From CAIVPM01 sp964477265 (lineage in GTDB: Bacteria; Bacteroidota; Bacteroidia; Chitinophagales; Chitinophagaceae): a DNA stretch of 64,000 nucleotides. A model generated the notes under the pieces. The model did no database searches. It saw only the letters and a list, made by a program, of their open reading frames with translations, and was not told where the DNA came from. Below are positions 1 through 8,198 of this stretch, piece after piece; position 1 is the stretch's first letter, and the number at the start of each line of letters is the position of its first letter. A program made the translations under genes and the position numbers. The DNA lies in NCBI GenBank assembly GCA_964477265.1, contig CAYZDJ010000004.1:62001-126000 (forward strand). The letters are read 5' to 3'.

Positions 1-378
1 TTGAGAAGTAAGATAAGTTGCCAGCTTACCAGTAAAAGTTGTTTTACCACTACCTTGTAAACCTGCAATTAAAATAACAGCAGGATGCCCAGTAACGTTG
101 AATTCTGAAGGTTCGCTACCCATTAATTCTGTCAACTCATCCTGCACAATTTTTACCATTAGCTGGCTTGGGTTAATGGCATTTAACACCTTTGTGCCAA
201 CAGCTTTTTCTTTAACCTTATCGGTAAATTCTTTTGCAATTTTAAAGTTTACATCAGCATCAATTAAAGCTCTTCTAATATCTTTAATTGTATTGGCAAC
301 ATTCAAGTCAGTAATTTTTGCCTGACCCTTAATATTTTTAAAAGCGGTTTCTAAGCGTTCTTGTAAATTTTGAAACAT
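1..378 (-). CDS. ffh: Signal recognition particle GTPase Ffh, N-terminal part (cut by window edge)
   Basis: Reading leftward from the ATG at 378, an open frame runs off the window after 126 residues. It shows the SRP54 N-terminal helical domain (from MFQNLQERLETAF) followed by the GTPase G1 loop GLQGSGKT at residues 106-113. Ffh binds signal sequences on ribosomes and, with the SRP RNA and FtsY, delivers membrane proteins to the translocon. The rest of the G domain and the methionine-rich M domain lie outside the window. FtsY shares the G domain, but its N-terminus differs, so Ffh is preferred. The leader upstream of the ATG is filled with TTTAAGGT-type repeats. Confidence 0.93.
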   Translation of the reverse strand, partial: MFQNLQERLETAFKNIKGQAKITDLNVANTIKDIRRALIDADVNFKIAKEFTDKVKEKAVGTKVLNAINPSQLMVKIVQDELTELMGSEPSEFNVTGHPAVILIAGLQGSGKTTFTGKLATYLTSQ

Positions 379-450
379 ATTTTTTTGTTTAAGGTTTAAG
401 GTTTGATGTTTAAGGTTATGATAACTTGAAACCTTAGACTTGAAACGTTA
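379..450. repeat. TTTAAGGT-type dispersed repeat in ffh leader
   Basis: Three near copies of GTTTAAGGTTT/GTTTGATGTTTAAGG lie directly upstream of ffh, followed by an inverted counterpart (ACTTGAAACCTTAGACTTGAAACG). Similar runs sit upstream of alaS (11883-11906) and the transketolase half (19003-19032), so this is a dispersed family rather than a site specific to ffh. Confidence 0.6.
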
Positions 451-517
451 AACTTTTGAAAGTGTGCAAATATAAAAGAGTTGAGTTGTGGTCATCTATA
501 ATACAAAATCAAAAAAT

Positions 518-541
518 TATTATTTGCAAATAATATCTTTG
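518..541 (+). promoter_or_regulatory. 18-bp palindrome overlapping a -7 box before the methyltransferase gene
   Basis: Positions 518-535 form the perfect palindrome TATTATTTGCAAATAATA. Its right end overlaps TATCTTTG (534-541), a full match to the Bacteroidota -7 consensus TAnnTTTG, 21 nt before the ATG at 563. The overlap suggests an operator for a dimeric regulator. No clear TTTG -33 element is at the right distance. Confidence 0.45.
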
Positions 542-562
542 AAACCAATATAAAAACCTGTC

Positions 563-1204
563 ATGAAAATAATCTGTATTGTTTGTGTAACAATTATTTT
601 TATAGTATCATCTTGCTCATCTGCAAAACTTAATTTTAGAGCATACCCCACATTAAATGATGAAATAGAGGCATATAACTTAAACGGTATTGATACCCTT
701 GTTGATATTGGTTGCAACTGGGGTTTTATGACAGAATTTATTGAATACAAATATCCTTCAATGTACTTTATTCTTGAGGATTTACCTGAATTTACAAACT
801 ATGTAAAAAACAAACAAATGAATACACAATCCTGTGTATCAAAAACGCTAAGGGGGATGAAAAAAAAGTATCAATTTGTAGCTGGCTTTGAAGATAGTAT
901 TCCCCTGCCAAGCAATTCGTATAAAAAAGTATTGTGTCGCAAGACTGTTCACGAATTTACCAACGTAGAAAAAATGGTTAGCGAATTAACAAGAATATTA
1001 AAAAACGATGGTGAGTTAATTATCGTAGAACCAGAACCATTTGAGGGTCATGAATATGACAAATATTGTAAAAGAAAACATTTAACTACCGAAGAGATTA
1101 TTAAAATATTTAGTAAATTAAAATTAGTTAAAAGCTACAAAATTCCTTACAAGGAAGGTAAAATTAGTTGGCAAATGGCAGTATTACGTTTTACTAAAAA
1201 TTAG
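563..1204 (+). CDS. SAM-dependent class I methyltransferase with lipoprotein-like N-terminus
   Basis: The 213-aa product has a class I methyltransferase core: motif I as VDIGCNWGF (47-55) in place of the usual GxGxG, an acidic motif II region (ILEDLPEF), a post-motif FAGFEDSIPLPSNSYKKVLC-like segment and RILKNDGELIIVEP near 145-160. The first 17 residues are hydrophobic and end in a lipobox-like SSC at C18, giving a bacterial lipoprotein signal. Methyltransferases need cytosolic SAM, so export would be odd; the segment could instead be an inner-membrane anchor. The gene stands alone between ffh and a lipoprotein gene, with its own -7 box and a palindromic terminator. Substrate is not predictable. 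Confidence 0.7.
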   Translation: MKIICIVCVTIIFIVSSCSSAKLNFRAYPTLNDEIEAYNLNGIDTLVDIGCNWGFMTEFIEYKYPSMYFILEDLPEFTNYVKNKQMNTQSCVSKTLRGMKKKYQFVAGFEDSIPLPSNSYKKVLCRKTVHEFTNVEKMVSELTRILKNDGELIIVEPEPFEGHEYDKYCKRKHLTTEEIIKIFSKLKLVKSYKIPYKEGKISWQMAVLRFTKN

Positions 1205-1211
1205 TGTTCTT

Positions 1212-1246
1212 CTAAAATAAATATGCATATTTATTTTAGGTTTTTA
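1212..1246 (+). terminator. Perfect 28-bp AT-rich palindrome plus T-run
   Basis: CTAAAATAAATATG at 1212-1225 is followed directly by its exact reverse complement (1226-1239), then GTTTTTATT. It begins 8 bases after the methyltransferase stop codon, so an intrinsic terminator is the likeliest role, although the stem is unusually AT-rich. Confidence 0.5.
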
Positions 1247-1333
1247 TTAAGAATTGATTGAATAGTTTTGAGTATTCCTTTCAAACTTTTATAGAGTTGA
1301 AAACTTGATAAAAGCTAAGCCAAACAAAACCGA

Positions 1334-1996
1334 ATGAAAAAAATTCTCTACTTACTCATTTGTATTATTTCTCTCACGTCTTGCAAATCAATTATTATGA
1401 ATACATTGATAAAAGACGCTAAAGTTGAGAACACAAAATCGATACAAGAATTTCAATTAAAAAATAAATTTGATACAAGTAATAGTTTTATTGCACAAGC
1501 AGATTCTGCAACAGCAATTCGTTGGTTAACAAAAGGAATTAGTGGTTTTGATATTTATAACAAAAAAGGCGAAATGCTTGAATTTATTGGTGCTGCACAA
1601 TGTAGTGGATTAATTTTTGAATATTTTTTGGAAGGAAAATTAGATAGCTTTAAAGTAGATAAAGGAGAAACAAACTTGCAAAAAATTTTAGACAGTTGCT
1701 ACAATTATCAAAACAAAAAAACAGTAATTAGTGAATTGCCACAAACAAACTATTACGTTGTTGTTTATTGGGCAAAGTATGCAGGTAAAAAATTTGGATA
1801 TAAAGAAGGAGTAAAATATTTAGAAGATGAAATTAAAAATGACACACTAAAAAAAAATACTATAACTCTACTAAAAATAAATACAGACTTACAAGAAAGT
1901 TGGGGAATGAAACCAAATGGAAAAGGAAGTGTTAAAGTGAAAGTAAAAAACAAAGAAGCAGAAATTATTTTTGGTGAATTACCTGTAAAAAAATAA
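1334..1996 (+). CDS. Hypothetical lipoprotein
   Basis: A 220-aa protein with a clear type II signal peptide (KK then a hydrophobic stretch, lipobox LTSC, acylated C17). The mature part is lysine-rich and mixed helix/strand, with no family I recognise. The region 140-180 (YYVVVYWAKYAGKKFGYKEG) is the most structured looking. It ends 1 nt before the next gene, so the two are probably co-transcribed. The next gene also encodes a membrane-linked protein, which suggests a small envelope operon of unknown purpose. Confidence 0.7.
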   Translation: MKKILYLLICIISLTSCKSIIMNTLIKDAKVENTKSIQEFQLKNKFDTSNSFIAQADSATAIRWLTKGISGFDIYNKKGEMLEFIGAAQCSGLIFEYFLEGKLDSFKVDKGETNLQKILDSCYNYQNKKTVISELPQTNYYVVVYWAKYAGKKFGYKEGVKYLEDEIKNDTLKKNTITLLKINTDLQESWGMKPNGKGSVKVKVKNKEAEIIFGELPVKK

Positions 1997-1997
1997 A

Positions 1998-2792
1998 ATG
2001 CCCAGCAACCAATACAAAATATTAATTACAAAACCCTGCACCAAAAATTGGGATACAATGCAACCAACAGAAGTGGGCAGGCATTGCAATAGTTGTAAAA
2101 AAGATGTTGTTGATTTTAGCGTTTTGAGTGATGATGAAGTAAAGAATTATTTAATAAAAAATATTGGTAAAGAAACATGTGGCAGATTTTACAATCATCA
2201 AATAGATAGAATAAAAATTGTATTGCCACAAAATATTTTGCATAGCAAAATTGCTAGGTGGAAAAAATTTCTTGTGGTGTTTATGATATGTTTTGGAGTA
2301 CAATTATTTAGTATAGATGTAAGCCTTGCACAAACACAACAATCTATCGACAGCCTGCCAGTGTTGGATTCTACTAAACAAGCTGATACTTTACATAAAG
2401 AAAAAAGTTTTATAATGGGTGACGGAGTTCTTGATAGTTTTGATATTGAAAATACAAACGATACAACAAAACCAGATAGTTTGCATCTATGTATTGATAC
2501 AAATATGAATATTGGAAGTACCATCATAACCGATACCAACAGTATAGTTATCTTCTCACGAACAACTATGGGTATGTTTAGTTTTCCAGTAGAGCCACCA
2601 CCAGAGATTTTTATATCAGGGAATATTTATATAAACCCTATTGAAGAGTATTTAAAGTCACCCTTTCTTAATCCACCCCAAAACACAACACCTAAAAAGC
2701 CAAAAATTCCCAATAAAAATTTACCAATAAACAATACACCATATTTACCTGAAGAAATTTTTACTTTAAACAAAAGAAAGAAAAGTAAGTAG
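1998..2792 (+). CDS. Membrane protein with N-terminal cysteine motif domain
   Basis: The 264-aa product has a soluble N-terminal domain with spaced cysteines C14, C30, C33 and C61 in the pattern PC-x3-W-x2-M, GRHCNSCKKDVVDF and TCGRF. I recognise this arrangement from uncharacterised Bacteroidota proteins, where it precedes a membrane segment. One membrane helix lies at about 91-106 (FLVVFMICFGVQLFSI), followed by a long low-complexity region rich in D, T and S and a proline/lysine-rich tail (230-264). The cysteines may bind metal (inference). It starts 1 nt after the preceding lipoprotein gene. No specific function can be assigned. Confidence 0.65.
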   Translation: MPSNQYKILITKPCTKNWDTMQPTEVGRHCNSCKKDVVDFSVLSDDEVKNYLIKNIGKETCGRFYNHQIDRIKIVLPQNILHSKIARWKKFLVVFMICFGVQLFSIDVSLAQTQQSIDSLPVLDSTKQADTLHKEKSFIMGDGVLDSFDIENTNDTTKPDSLHLCIDTNMNIGSTIITDTNSIVIFSRTTMGMFSFPVEPPPEIFISGNIYINPIEEYLKSPFLNPPQNTTPKKPKIPNKNLPINNTPYLPEEIFTLNKRKKSK

Positions 2793-2863
2793 TATTAAAC
2801 ATTGTAACCTTGTGTCTTCGTGGCAATCAATCTTAACACTTACTTTTACACTCAATTTATTTT

Positions 2864-3979
2864 ATGAAGTTGAATAGAATTGTTTTTTGTGCAGCGTTGT
2901 TTTTTGTATCAAATTCTTATAGTCAGTTTAGAAAATACAGCAACGAGTTTTTAAATATTGGAGCAGGTGCACGAGGTTTAGCAATGGGTAGTGCTCAAAT
3001 TGCAAGTGTTAGCGATGCTTATGCTGGCTATTGGAATCCAGCAGCATTAACATTGGTAAAAACCAATACACAATTGGGTTATATGCACGCCAATTATTTT
3101 GCAGGTATTGGCAAATACGACTTTGCAAGTCTTGCTTTACCTACAAAAAATGATAACAAAACACTTGCTATAACATATTTGCGTTTTGCTGTTGATGATA
3201 TTCCCAACACATTGTATTTAGTAAATCCAGATGGTAGTTTAGATTACAATAATATCTCATCTTTTAGCAGTGCAGATGCTGCTGTATTATTGTCTTATTC
3301 TCAAATTGTAAAGCAAACAAAGAACAGTTTATTTAGTCTTGGTGGCAATATAAAAATTGTTCATCGCAAGGTAGGAAGCTTTGCCACAGCCTGGGGCTTT
3401 GGTTTAGACTTTGGTGCTGTTTACCATAAAGATAAATGGAAATTTGCAGCAGTATTGCGTGATGCCACTACAACATTCAACGCATGGAGCTTTACTTTTA
3501 CAGATAGAGAAAAAGAAGTTTTATATGCTACAAAAAATGATATTCCTACAAAAAGTACAGAGCTTACAGCACCACGTTTAATATTGGGTGCAGGCAAAGA
3601 ATTTACAATTAATGATAAAATAAATTTATATGCCGAAGCTAATTTGAATTTAACTTTTGATGGGCAAAGAAATTCTTTAGTAAGTTCAAATATTATAAAC
3701 ATAGACCCCAACCTTGGTATAGAGGCAAGCTATGATAAAACAGTTTTTTTACGTGCTGGTGTTTCTAATTTTCAACGTGGTTTAAGCGATGGCGATACAA
3801 CCAATCAAAAACGTGTTTGGATTTTTCAGCCAAGCTTAGGGGCAGGTTTTAAACTTGATAATTTTTTGATGTTTAAAAATGCACATTTCGATTATGCATT
3901 CACTAATTTAGCCAATCAATCAAATCCTTTGTACACGCATGTTTTCAGTGTTAAAATAGATTTGGTAAAGTATCAATAA
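2864..3979 (+). CDS. PorV/PorQ-family outer membrane beta-barrel protein
   Basis: The 371-aa protein has a signal peptide ending near SNSYS and the family signature FLNIGAGARGLAMGSAQIA...AYWNPAAL at about 26-62, then alternating strands to a C-terminal VFSVKIDLVKYQ. PorV-like proteins are FadL-type barrels; PorV itself shuttles T9SS substrates at the outer membrane, while many paralogs have unknown partners. It precedes ssb-gldE-gldD but is separated from ssb by a hairpin repeat, so it is probably a separate unit. The signature fits the generic PorV/PorQ group better than canonical PorV or PorQ. Confidence 0.8.
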   Translation: MKLNRIVFCAALFFVSNSYSQFRKYSNEFLNIGAGARGLAMGSAQIASVSDAYAGYWNPAALTLVKTNTQLGYMHANYFAGIGKYDFASLALPTKNDNKTLAITYLRFAVDDIPNTLYLVNPDGSLDYNNISSFSSADAAVLLSYSQIVKQTKNSLFSLGGNIKIVHRKVGSFATAWGFGLDFGAVYHKDKWKFAAVLRDATTTFNAWSFTFTDREKEVLYATKNDIPTKSTELTAPRLILGAGKEFTINDKINLYAEANLNLTFDGQRNSLVSSNIINIDPNLGIEASYDKTVFLRAGVSNFQRGLSDGDTTNQKRVWIFQPSLGAGFKLDNFLMFKNAHFDYAFTNLANQSNPLYTHVFSVKIDLVKYQ

Positions 3980-3982
3980 TCT

Positions 3983-4039
3983 CTCACAGATAACACTAAT
4001 AGAACAGATATTTTCTGTGTTTTCCGTGTTATCTGCGAG
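3983..4039. repeat. Inverted repeat with CTGTG-type dispersed sequence
   Basis: CTCaCAGATAACAC (3983-3996) pairs with GTGTTATCTGcGAG (4026-4039), one mismatch in 14. Inside is a smaller AACAGA/TCTGT hairpin. The right half closely matches 60457-60487 (TCTGTGTATTCTGTGCTATC...). It lies just after the PorV-family stop and may also end transcription, but there is no long T-run. Confidence 0.6.
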
Positions 4040-4163
4040 CAAAAAGTAAATGCAAAATAATTTTGGAGACTACATAATTTCTTATCAAATCGAAATGACA
4101 TAAAAATAAATTTTGCTCTCATATCAAAGTCCCTAACTTTATGCCACCTAACAACAACAACTT

Positions 4164-4565
4164 ATGAGAGGCGTAAACAAAGTAATGCTAATTGGTAATC
4201 TGGGGAAAGATCCAGAGTTTCAAATGCTTGAAGGAAACATTCCTGTTGCAAAATTTCCATTGGCAACAACAGAAACCTACAAAGACAAAAATGGCAAACT
4301 TCAATCTCAAACAGAATGGCATACTGTAGTTTACTGGCGTGGATTGGCAGAACTGGCTCAAAAATATTTACACAAAGGAAGCCTTATTTATGTTGAGGGA
4401 AGATTGAGAACCCGTAGTTGGGAAGATAAAGACGGACATAAAAAATTTGCAACCGAAATAGTGGGCGATAATTTAATTATGCTTGAGAAAAAAGGAAATG
4501 GCTCACAATCGACAGAAGATACTGATGATTTTGGAACAGATGCAAGAGATAGTTTACCGTATTAA
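4164..4565 (+). CDS. ssb: Single-stranded DNA-binding protein
   Basis: 133-aa OB-fold protein starting MRGVNKVMLIGNLGKDPE, with the typical EWHTVVYWRGLAELAQKYLHKG and IYVEGRLRTRSWEDKDG motifs and the acidic C-terminal tip DFGTDARDSLPY. Ssb coats single-stranded DNA during replication and repair, and its tail recruits partner enzymes; the tip here is DSLPY rather than the Proteobacterial DDDIPF. It is slightly short, having little linker between OB fold and tail. It sits just upstream of gldE, the arrangement seen in flavobacteria (ssb-gldE-gldD). Confidence 0.92.
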   Translation: MRGVNKVMLIGNLGKDPEFQMLEGNIPVAKFPLATTETYKDKNGKLQSQTEWHTVVYWRGLAELAQKYLHKGSLIYVEGRLRTRSWEDKDGHKKFATEIVGDNLIMLEKKGNGSQSTEDTDDFGTDARDSLPY

Positions 4566-4602
4566 AAAATCAATACATTTGCTTATCTTTTTATAAGATA
4601 TA

Positions 4603-5937
4603 TTGTTCACTAAACCTCTGGCTTTGGACTATCATTCTGTTTTATATATTTTTCTTGCAGTTAATACTCAGGCAACGCCTATACTCCTTTTATCCCTGTT
4701 TGTTTTATTGGCTTTTTCGTTTATGATTAGCGGTTCAGAAGTTGCATTCTTTTCGTTAAACTATAAAGATATTGGATTGCTTAAAACTAAGCAGGATATA
4801 GGTTACAAAAGAATTGTAACCCTGCTTGAACAACCTAAAACATTACTGGCATCAATGCTTATTGCCAATAGCTTTATCAATATCGCCATCATTGTTATTT
4901 CAAATCTTTTACTTGACAGTTATATACATATAAAACCAGAATTTTTTTGGATAGAATTTTTAATTAAGGTGGTTGTTGTAACATCGGTTTTATTACTTTT
5001 TTGTGAGGTGATGCCCAAGGTTATGGCTACACAAAATAATATTCGATTTGCCAATCAGGTTAGTGGCGTTGTTGATGCTATGAATTATTTGTGTAAACCG
5101 TTGAGTAAAATTTTGGTTGGATATGGAGATGGTATTGAAAAAAGATTAAGCAATAAAAGTAATAGTGCAGTTACCAATGAAGAGATGAGCCACGCCATAG
5201 ATATTACTTATCCAGAAGAAAATGAAAAAAATATTTTAAAAGGAATACTTGAGTTTGGTAGCATTACTGTTAAGCAAATAATGAAAGGCAGGCTTGATGT
5301 AAGTGGTGTTGATTTTGATACAACGTTTAATCAGCTTACACATCGCATAGAAGAGTTGCACTATAGCAGATTGCCAGTGTTTAAAGAAGACTTAGATGAG
5401 GTTGTCGGAATGATTCATACAAAAGATTTGATACCTTATTTAAACGAAAGTGAAAATTTTGACTGGAAAAAATTAATGCGTCAACCCTTTTTTGTGCATG
5501 AACAAAAATTGATTGAAGATTTGCTACAAGAGTTTCAAGCTAAAAGAATTCACTTTGCAATTGTTGTAGATGAGTTTGGTGGAACTAGTGGTATTGTTAC
5601 GCTTGAAGATATTTTGGAAGAAGTGATTGGCGAGATAAAAGATGAGTTTGATGAAGAAGAAGCAACATTTAAAAAGCTTGATGATAACAACTATATTTTT
5701 GAGGCAAAGACAATGATTAACGATGTGTGCAAAGCAATGGAATTGCCTGTTGATACTTTTGATGTGGTAAAAGGCGAGGCTGATTCTTTGGCAGGGTTGG
5801 TTTTGGAAATTGCTGGAGAGATACCAAAGCCACAGCAGGTTGTAGAATGTGGCGATTTTGAATTTACGGTTTTAACACTTGTAAAATACAGGATTGAAAA
5901 AGTTAAAGTAACTATAAAGCCAATGCTTGTCAATTAA
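4603..5937 (+). CDS. gldE: Gliding motility-associated protein GldE (CNNM/CBS/CorC-domain membrane protein)
   Basis: A 444-aa hemolysin-C-like protein. A DUF21/CNNM membrane domain occupies about residues 20-190 (ISGSEVAFFSLN, then three more hydrophobic segments). A CBS pair follows at about 215-340 (ITVKQIMKGRLDVSGVD; VVDEFGGTSGIVTLEDILEEVIGEI), then a CorC/HlyC domain to the C-terminus. GldE is needed for gliding in Flavobacterium when GldD is limiting and is linked to T9SS. No ATG lies before the first membrane segment, so a TTG at 4603 is the best start. It follows ssb by 37 nt and is followed by a membrane gene and gldD. Confidence 0.85.
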   Translation: MFTKPLALDYHSVLYIFLAVNTQATPILLLSLFVLLAFSFMISGSEVAFFSLNYKDIGLLKTKQDIGYKRIVTLLEQPKTLLASMLIANSFINIAIIVISNLLLDSYIHIKPEFFWIEFLIKVVVVTSVLLLFCEVMPKVMATQNNIRFANQVSGVVDAMNYLCKPLSKILVGYGDGIEKRLSNKSNSAVTNEEMSHAIDITYPEENEKNILKGILEFGSITVKQIMKGRLDVSGVDFDTTFNQLTHRIEELHYSRLPVFKEDLDEVVGMIHTKDLIPYLNESENFDWKKLMRQPFFVHEQKLIEDLLQEFQAKRIHFAIVVDEFGGTSGIVTLEDILEEVIGEIKDEFDEEEATFKKLDDNNYIFEAKTMINDVCKAMELPVDTFDVVKGEADSLAGLVLEIAGEIPKPQQVVECGDFEFTVLTLVKYRIEKVKVTIKPMLVN

Positions 5938-5969
5938 TCACCAAAATATGGCAAACAATATTAATCGAA

Positions 5970-6506
5970 ATGATTTCATGGCTTTTATATAAAATATTCT
6001 CTGCATATATTTATTCCAATATTGTGTTTTTGTTCATGTCTGTTTTTGCAAAAAAACTTAAAAAGCAAAGGCAAAGTTTTTTAAATATTTCCAATGCAAT
6101 TATTATAGTACTGTTGTTTCTTTCATTGGCTAATGAGGTATATATAGCTATTGAGTGTAATGCTTCACAAACAAAAACTCTGGGTTATTCCTTTAATTGT
6201 TATGCTAATTTAATAAGAACAATATTGCTTGCATTTTTATTTCAGCTATTGTTTTTGAAAAAGAAATTCAGGGTTAAAGTGTGGGCAACAATTGCTTCAA
6301 TATTGCTGCTCATAATATTTTTGAATATTGATAAACTAGTTGTTTTATATACATCTTTATTTAGAGATTATATGCCAAGTGCATGGAGTGTTTATTACGA
6401 TACTCTTCCAGATACAATTTTAACAATTGCATTCTCTGTTTTTTATTTTGTTGTTTGTTTATTTGCAGAACGACTAAGAATTAAAGGCAAATCTTTACAG
6501 CATTAA
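5970..6506 (+). CDS. Multi-pass membrane protein between gldE and gldD
   Basis: 178 aa with five hydrophobic segments at about 5-25, 42-62, 78-94, 108-128 and 146-166, loops carrying clusters of K/R (AKKLKKQRQ, KKKFRVKVW). No family recognised. It lies 32 nt after gldE and 9 nt before gldD, so it is almost certainly in the same operon. In the flavobacterial operon gldE and gldD are adjacent, making this an added member that may act with the GldD/GldE lipoprotein-membrane pair (inference from position only). Confidence 0.7.
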   Translation: MISWLLYKIFSAYIYSNIVFLFMSVFAKKLKKQRQSFLNISNAIIIVLLFLSLANEVYIAIECNASQTKTLGYSFNCYANLIRTILLAFLFQLLFLKKKFRVKVWATIASILLLIIFLNIDKLVVLYTSLFRDYMPSAWSVYYDTLPDTILTIAFSVFYFVVCLFAERLRIKGKSLQH

Positions 6507-6515
6507 TACAAACAC

Positions 6516-7112
6516 ATGCAGGCAAAAAATATTTTTAAATACTTTCTTTTTCTTTTTTTGCTGGCAGGTTTTACTGCTTGTAAACACAAGCCAGTTAATA
6601 AACCCAAAGGCTATTTTAAAATTGAATTTCCAAAGCACCAGTATCAAACCTTTAATAAAGAAGGTTATCCATATACATTTGAATTTCCTGTGTATGCCAA
6701 TGTGGTAAAGGATTCCAGCTTTTTTGGGGAAGCAACAGAAAACCCATGGTGGATTAATATTGAGTTTCCTTCATTTAATGGAAAAATTTATGTAAGCTAT
6801 AAAGAAATAGGAAAAAATAAATTAGATACATTGCTTAGGCACAGCTTTAGATTGAGTGATGCACACAGCAGCAAGGCTAGCTTTAAAGAAGATAGCGTAA
6901 TAGAAACAAACAATAACGCACATGGTTTGTTTTTTCAGCTTGGGGGTAATGTAGCAACAAGCAATCAATTTTTTATAACAGACAGCACAAAGCATTTTTT
7001 GCGTGGTGCTTTATATTTTGATGCAACACCCAATGAAGACTCATTAAAAATTGTGAATGATTTTATAATGGAGGATATGAAGCATTTGATAAATACTATC
7101 AAGTGGAAATAA
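6516..7112 (+). CDS. gldD: Gliding motility lipoprotein GldD
   Basis: 198-aa lipoprotein with lipobox FTAC (C22). The mature part has the GldD hallmarks: PKGYFKIEFPKHQY soon after the cysteine, YPYTFEFP, a WWINIEFPSFNGKIYVSYK core, and a C-terminal LRGALYFDATPNEDSLKIVNDFI...DMKHLI. GldD is an envelope lipoprotein required for gliding and T9SS function in Flavobacterium; its biochemical role is not known. Gene order ssb-gldE-X-gldD supports the call. It is likely anchored in the inner or outer membrane facing the periplasm. Confidence 0.88.
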   Translation: MQAKNIFKYFLFLFLLAGFTACKHKPVNKPKGYFKIEFPKHQYQTFNKEGYPYTFEFPVYANVVKDSSFFGEATENPWWINIEFPSFNGKIYVSYKEIGKNKLDTLLRHSFRLSDAHSSKASFKEDSVIETNNNAHGLFFQLGGNVATSNQFFITDSTKHFLRGALYFDATPNEDSLKIVNDFIMEDMKHLINTIKWK

Positions 7113-7113
7113 T

Positions 7114-7250
7114 TTTATTAGCCACGAATGCACGAATAATACTTACGATAACTTACGAATTAAAACTACCGAAAAACTCACAATAAAGAAGGCTTGACGT
7201 ACGACTCTTATAACGTACGAATAAAACTTGCGATTACTATCGAATAAAAA
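7114..7250. repeat. ACGAAT-rich repeat region between convergent gldD and porG
   Basis: The gap contains many short near copies: CACGAATGCACGAATAA, CTTACGATAACTTACGAATTAAAACT, GACGTACGACTC, AACGTACGAATAAAACTT and TATCGAATAAAA. It has no ORF and no clean hairpin. Similar TTTACGAT-type sequence lies upstream of nadK (9068-9105). It is read as a decayed dispersed repeat patch. Confidence 0.5.
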
Positions 7251-8093
7251 TTAGTATCTGTAACTCTGATTAGGACACCTGTATGCTTCAAAGTTAAACG
7301 ATATACCTAAATGAAAAGTAGCAAAAGCATCATTAGCTAAAGTATTGCCTCTTTGCCTTCCTTCTTGTCCAATTGCCAAGCCCAATTCACTACTTCTATC
7401 ACTTAATGTAGCACCAATGCTATTTGCAGCAAATGCTTTAGGGGCATAGGTTGTGCTTACATCGTCAAGGTAATCTGTATTGGTAAATCTATACCTGAAT
7501 TCTGCGAACACATTCATCTTTGGAGAGAAGGCATATTTAAAACCAAGTGTTAAAGGAATGCAGGTTGCTGTGTTTTTATAGGGTGTTCTACTAGGGTATT
7601 CATCACTTCCCTGACCCTCGGTGCCAATAGTTCTCAAATAATATTTTTCACCATTATAAAAAGTATATGGGTCATAGCTAAAAACACCTAAGCCTATACC
7701 AACATAAGGAGTATAATTGTAGCCTGCAAAACCAGGATTGAATTGAAAAAAATTGAACGTACCATTAACGCTAAACTCATAAACATCTGTATTAAAACTT
7801 AAGTTGCGTGTTTGTTGTATTATGTTTTTGCTGTATTTATCGGCGTAAGCCAAAAAAGCATAAGTAGCAGAAATTTTTATACCAACATAATTATTCATTT
7901 GCTTGGTATAATGTACAGCCAAAGAGTGCTTGGGTTTATCAAAATTTATATCTTGGTTAAGATCTCCAAAATAATGAGCTACACCAGCCGAAATTCCAAA
8001 TTCGCCAGTGTGTTCAAAACTCTCTAAATATTGTGCTGAAACAAGTTGAGAAGCAATGAAAAATATTATTAATAAAAAACCTTTTCTTATCAC
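7251..8093 (-). CDS. porG: PorG-like DUF6089 outer membrane beta-barrel protein
   Basis: 280-aa protein with a signal peptide (cleavage after SQLVSA) and an 8-stranded barrel pattern. The N-terminal GEFGISAGVAHYFGDLNQD motif is typical of DUF6089, the family of Porphyromonas PorG, a T9SS outer-membrane component that contacts the PorK/PorN ring. It lies directly downstream of nadK on the same strand, an order I know from other Bacteroidota. The start is a GTG at 8093; there is no in-frame ATG before the signal peptide. Assignment to PorG rather than a paralog is an inference from family and context. Confidence 0.75.
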   Translation of the reverse strand: MIRKGFLLIIFFIASQLVSAQYLESFEHTGEFGISAGVAHYFGDLNQDINFDKPKHSLAVHYTKQMNNYVGIKISATYAFLAYADKYSKNIIQQTRNLSFNTDVYEFSVNGTFNFFQFNPGFAGYNYTPYVGIGLGVFSYDPYTFYNGEKYYLRTIGTEGQGSDEYPSRTPYKNTATCIPLTLGFKYAFSPKMNVFAEFRYRFTNTDYLDDVSTTYAPKAFAANSIGATLSDRSSELGLAIGQEGRQRGNTLANDAFATFHLGISFNFEAYRCPNQSYRY

Positions 8094-8198
8094 TAAAATA
8101 TCTTAACAGTCTTTAAGCCCTTAAGGCAATTAATTAAAATGTAAAAATCTATCAAATAATATTTTTGTAAAGATGCAACAATAAATGTAAAAATAAAG

